Source: Archangium sp.
Lineage (GTDB): Bacteria > Myxococcota > Myxococcia > Myxococcales > Myxococcaceae
DNA: 6,877 nt
Direction of reading: 5' to 3'
Assembly: GCA_016793525.1 (NCBI GenBank)
Contig: JAEUJT010000247.1
Location: forward strand, 1-6,877
The translations under genes and the position numbers were made by a program. Below the pieces are notes generated by a model that saw only the letters and a list, made by a program, of their open reading frames with translations, did not search any database and was not told the origin of the DNA. How positions within the stretch are numbered: position 1 is the first letter of the stretch; each line of letters begins with the position of its first letter. Positions 6,434 to 6,877 of this stretch are shown here, in pieces.

Positions 6434-6877
6434 CTACGGGCAGATGACGTCGTTGTACGCGTTGGCGGGAACGCCCTGGGTCGCCGACTGCACCTCTCGA
6501 CAGGCGCTGGCCGTGGTCACCGAGAGCGTGCAGCTCGAGACCCACCATGAGTCGATGCCCGTGTCGGTATCGACGTTGCCCGCGGCAGAGGCGAGGAAGG
6601 AGCCTCGGTTGCCCGTCACCACCGCGGCCGCCGTGCCCGTCGCGGTCCACCCCGAGTTGCAGATGGGGGCCGCCGGCAGCACCACCACCGTCGGGCTGGT
6701 GCCGCCGATCGCCGCCGGGTACCGAAAGGTGTCGACCCGGTAGCCGTGCGTGTCGACGCTCGTCGTCGCGACCGATGCTGAGGAGCGCAGCTGCCAGTTG
6801 GCGCCGCCGATGTGGTACGCGTACCGGTTGCCGCGGTCGGGTAGAAAGCCGATCAAGTTCATGGCGTTGGTGAAGGT
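6434..6877 (-). CDS. pilA: Type IV pilin, PilA-like, 5'-truncated by window edge
   Basis: The C-terminal 147 residues of a type IV pilin, the subunit of the retractile pilus that powers twitching motility and surface attachment. The frame stays open to the last base, so the prepilin leader and hydrophobic N-terminal helix lie outside, and the ATG at 6862 is internal. Visible signatures are TFTNAMNLIGF followed by PDRGNRYAYHIG (13-24), the position where myxobacterial pilins carry GF-PERGNRY; GNVDTDTGIDSWWVSS (100-115), the conserved late strand; and a tail ending ANAYNDVICP. Cysteines sit at visible residues 73, 116, 126 and 146; C126 and C146 would close the C-terminal D-region loop. The next gene downstream is an FG-GAP lipoprotein rather than the pilG gene I would expect after Myxococcus pilA, so this may be a paralogue or a rearranged locus. 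The pilin family is clear; the exact symbol is less so. Confidence 0.82.
   Translation of the reverse strand, partial: TFTNAMNLIGFLPDRGNRYAYHIGGANWQLRSSASVATTSVDTHGYRVDTFRYPAAIGGTSPTVVVLPAAPICNSGWTATGTAAAVVTGNRGSFLASAAGNVDTDTGIDSWWVSSCTLSVTTASACREVQSATQGVPANAYNDVICP

Noticed and set aside
4576..6447. 623-codon plus-strand open frame opposite the FG-GAP lipoprotein
   Set aside because: Its Val/Glu/Arg/His-rich repeats (VEVAVAVEVGH) are the mirror of the DxDxDG motifs on the other strand, and no family features are seen. It is a composition shadow.
1..6877. tRNA, rRNA, CRISPR array, insertion sequence or riboswitch
   Set aside because: No cloverleaf-like segments, regular direct-repeat/spacer pattern, transposase motifs or terminal inverted repeats were seen. 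The region upstream of the receptor, where a riboswitch would be, is outside the window.

Overview
This window comes from a GC-rich bacterium, most likely a myxobacterium (Myxococcota). Three things point there: high G/C third-position codon use in every gene; lipoproteins with D/G/A-rich linkers after the lipobox (PVDGGPDDAG) and an NCGxCG cysteine-rich repeat of the kind common in myxobacterial surface proteins; and a pilin fragment whose conserved blocks (PDRGNRYAY, GNVDTDTGIDSWW, NDVIC near the C terminus) resemble Myxococcus PilA as I recall it. The assignment is by recognition, not by a database search.

Left half, plus strand (1-4329): three co-directional genes that look like one transcription unit. 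First is the 3' part of a TonB-dependent outer-membrane receptor, whose start lies before the window. Its stop overlaps the start of the second gene by ATGA. The second gene encodes a lipoprotein with three very regular 8-cysteine modules followed by a predicted beta-propeller of about seven blades. Eighteen bases later a third gene encodes a cysteine-free, cytoplasmic-looking coiled-coil protein of unknown function. The receptor and propeller-lipoprotein pair has the same layout as the Bacteroides BtuB/BtuG vitamin B12 importer, where a surface propeller lipoprotein captures ligand and docks on its TonB receptor. Here the lipoprotein carries an added disulfide-rich stalk. The ligand cannot be read from the sequence.

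Right half, minus strand (4426-6877): the 3' part of a PilA-like type IV pilin gene (its 5' end lies beyond the window), then a 46-base gap holding a GC-rich hairpin, then a second lipoprotein. This one has exactly seven Ca-binding FG-GAP/VCBS motifs, a cysteine-rich insertion between blades 4 and 5, and a C-terminal ASPIC/UnbV domain. The left and right units converge on a 96-base intergenic spacer with one weak hairpin.

The window is therefore about the cell envelope: outer-membrane uptake on one strand, and pilus plus a surface propeller on the other. I see no RNA genes, insertion sequences, CRISPR arrays, or gene-free stretches longer than 100 bases.
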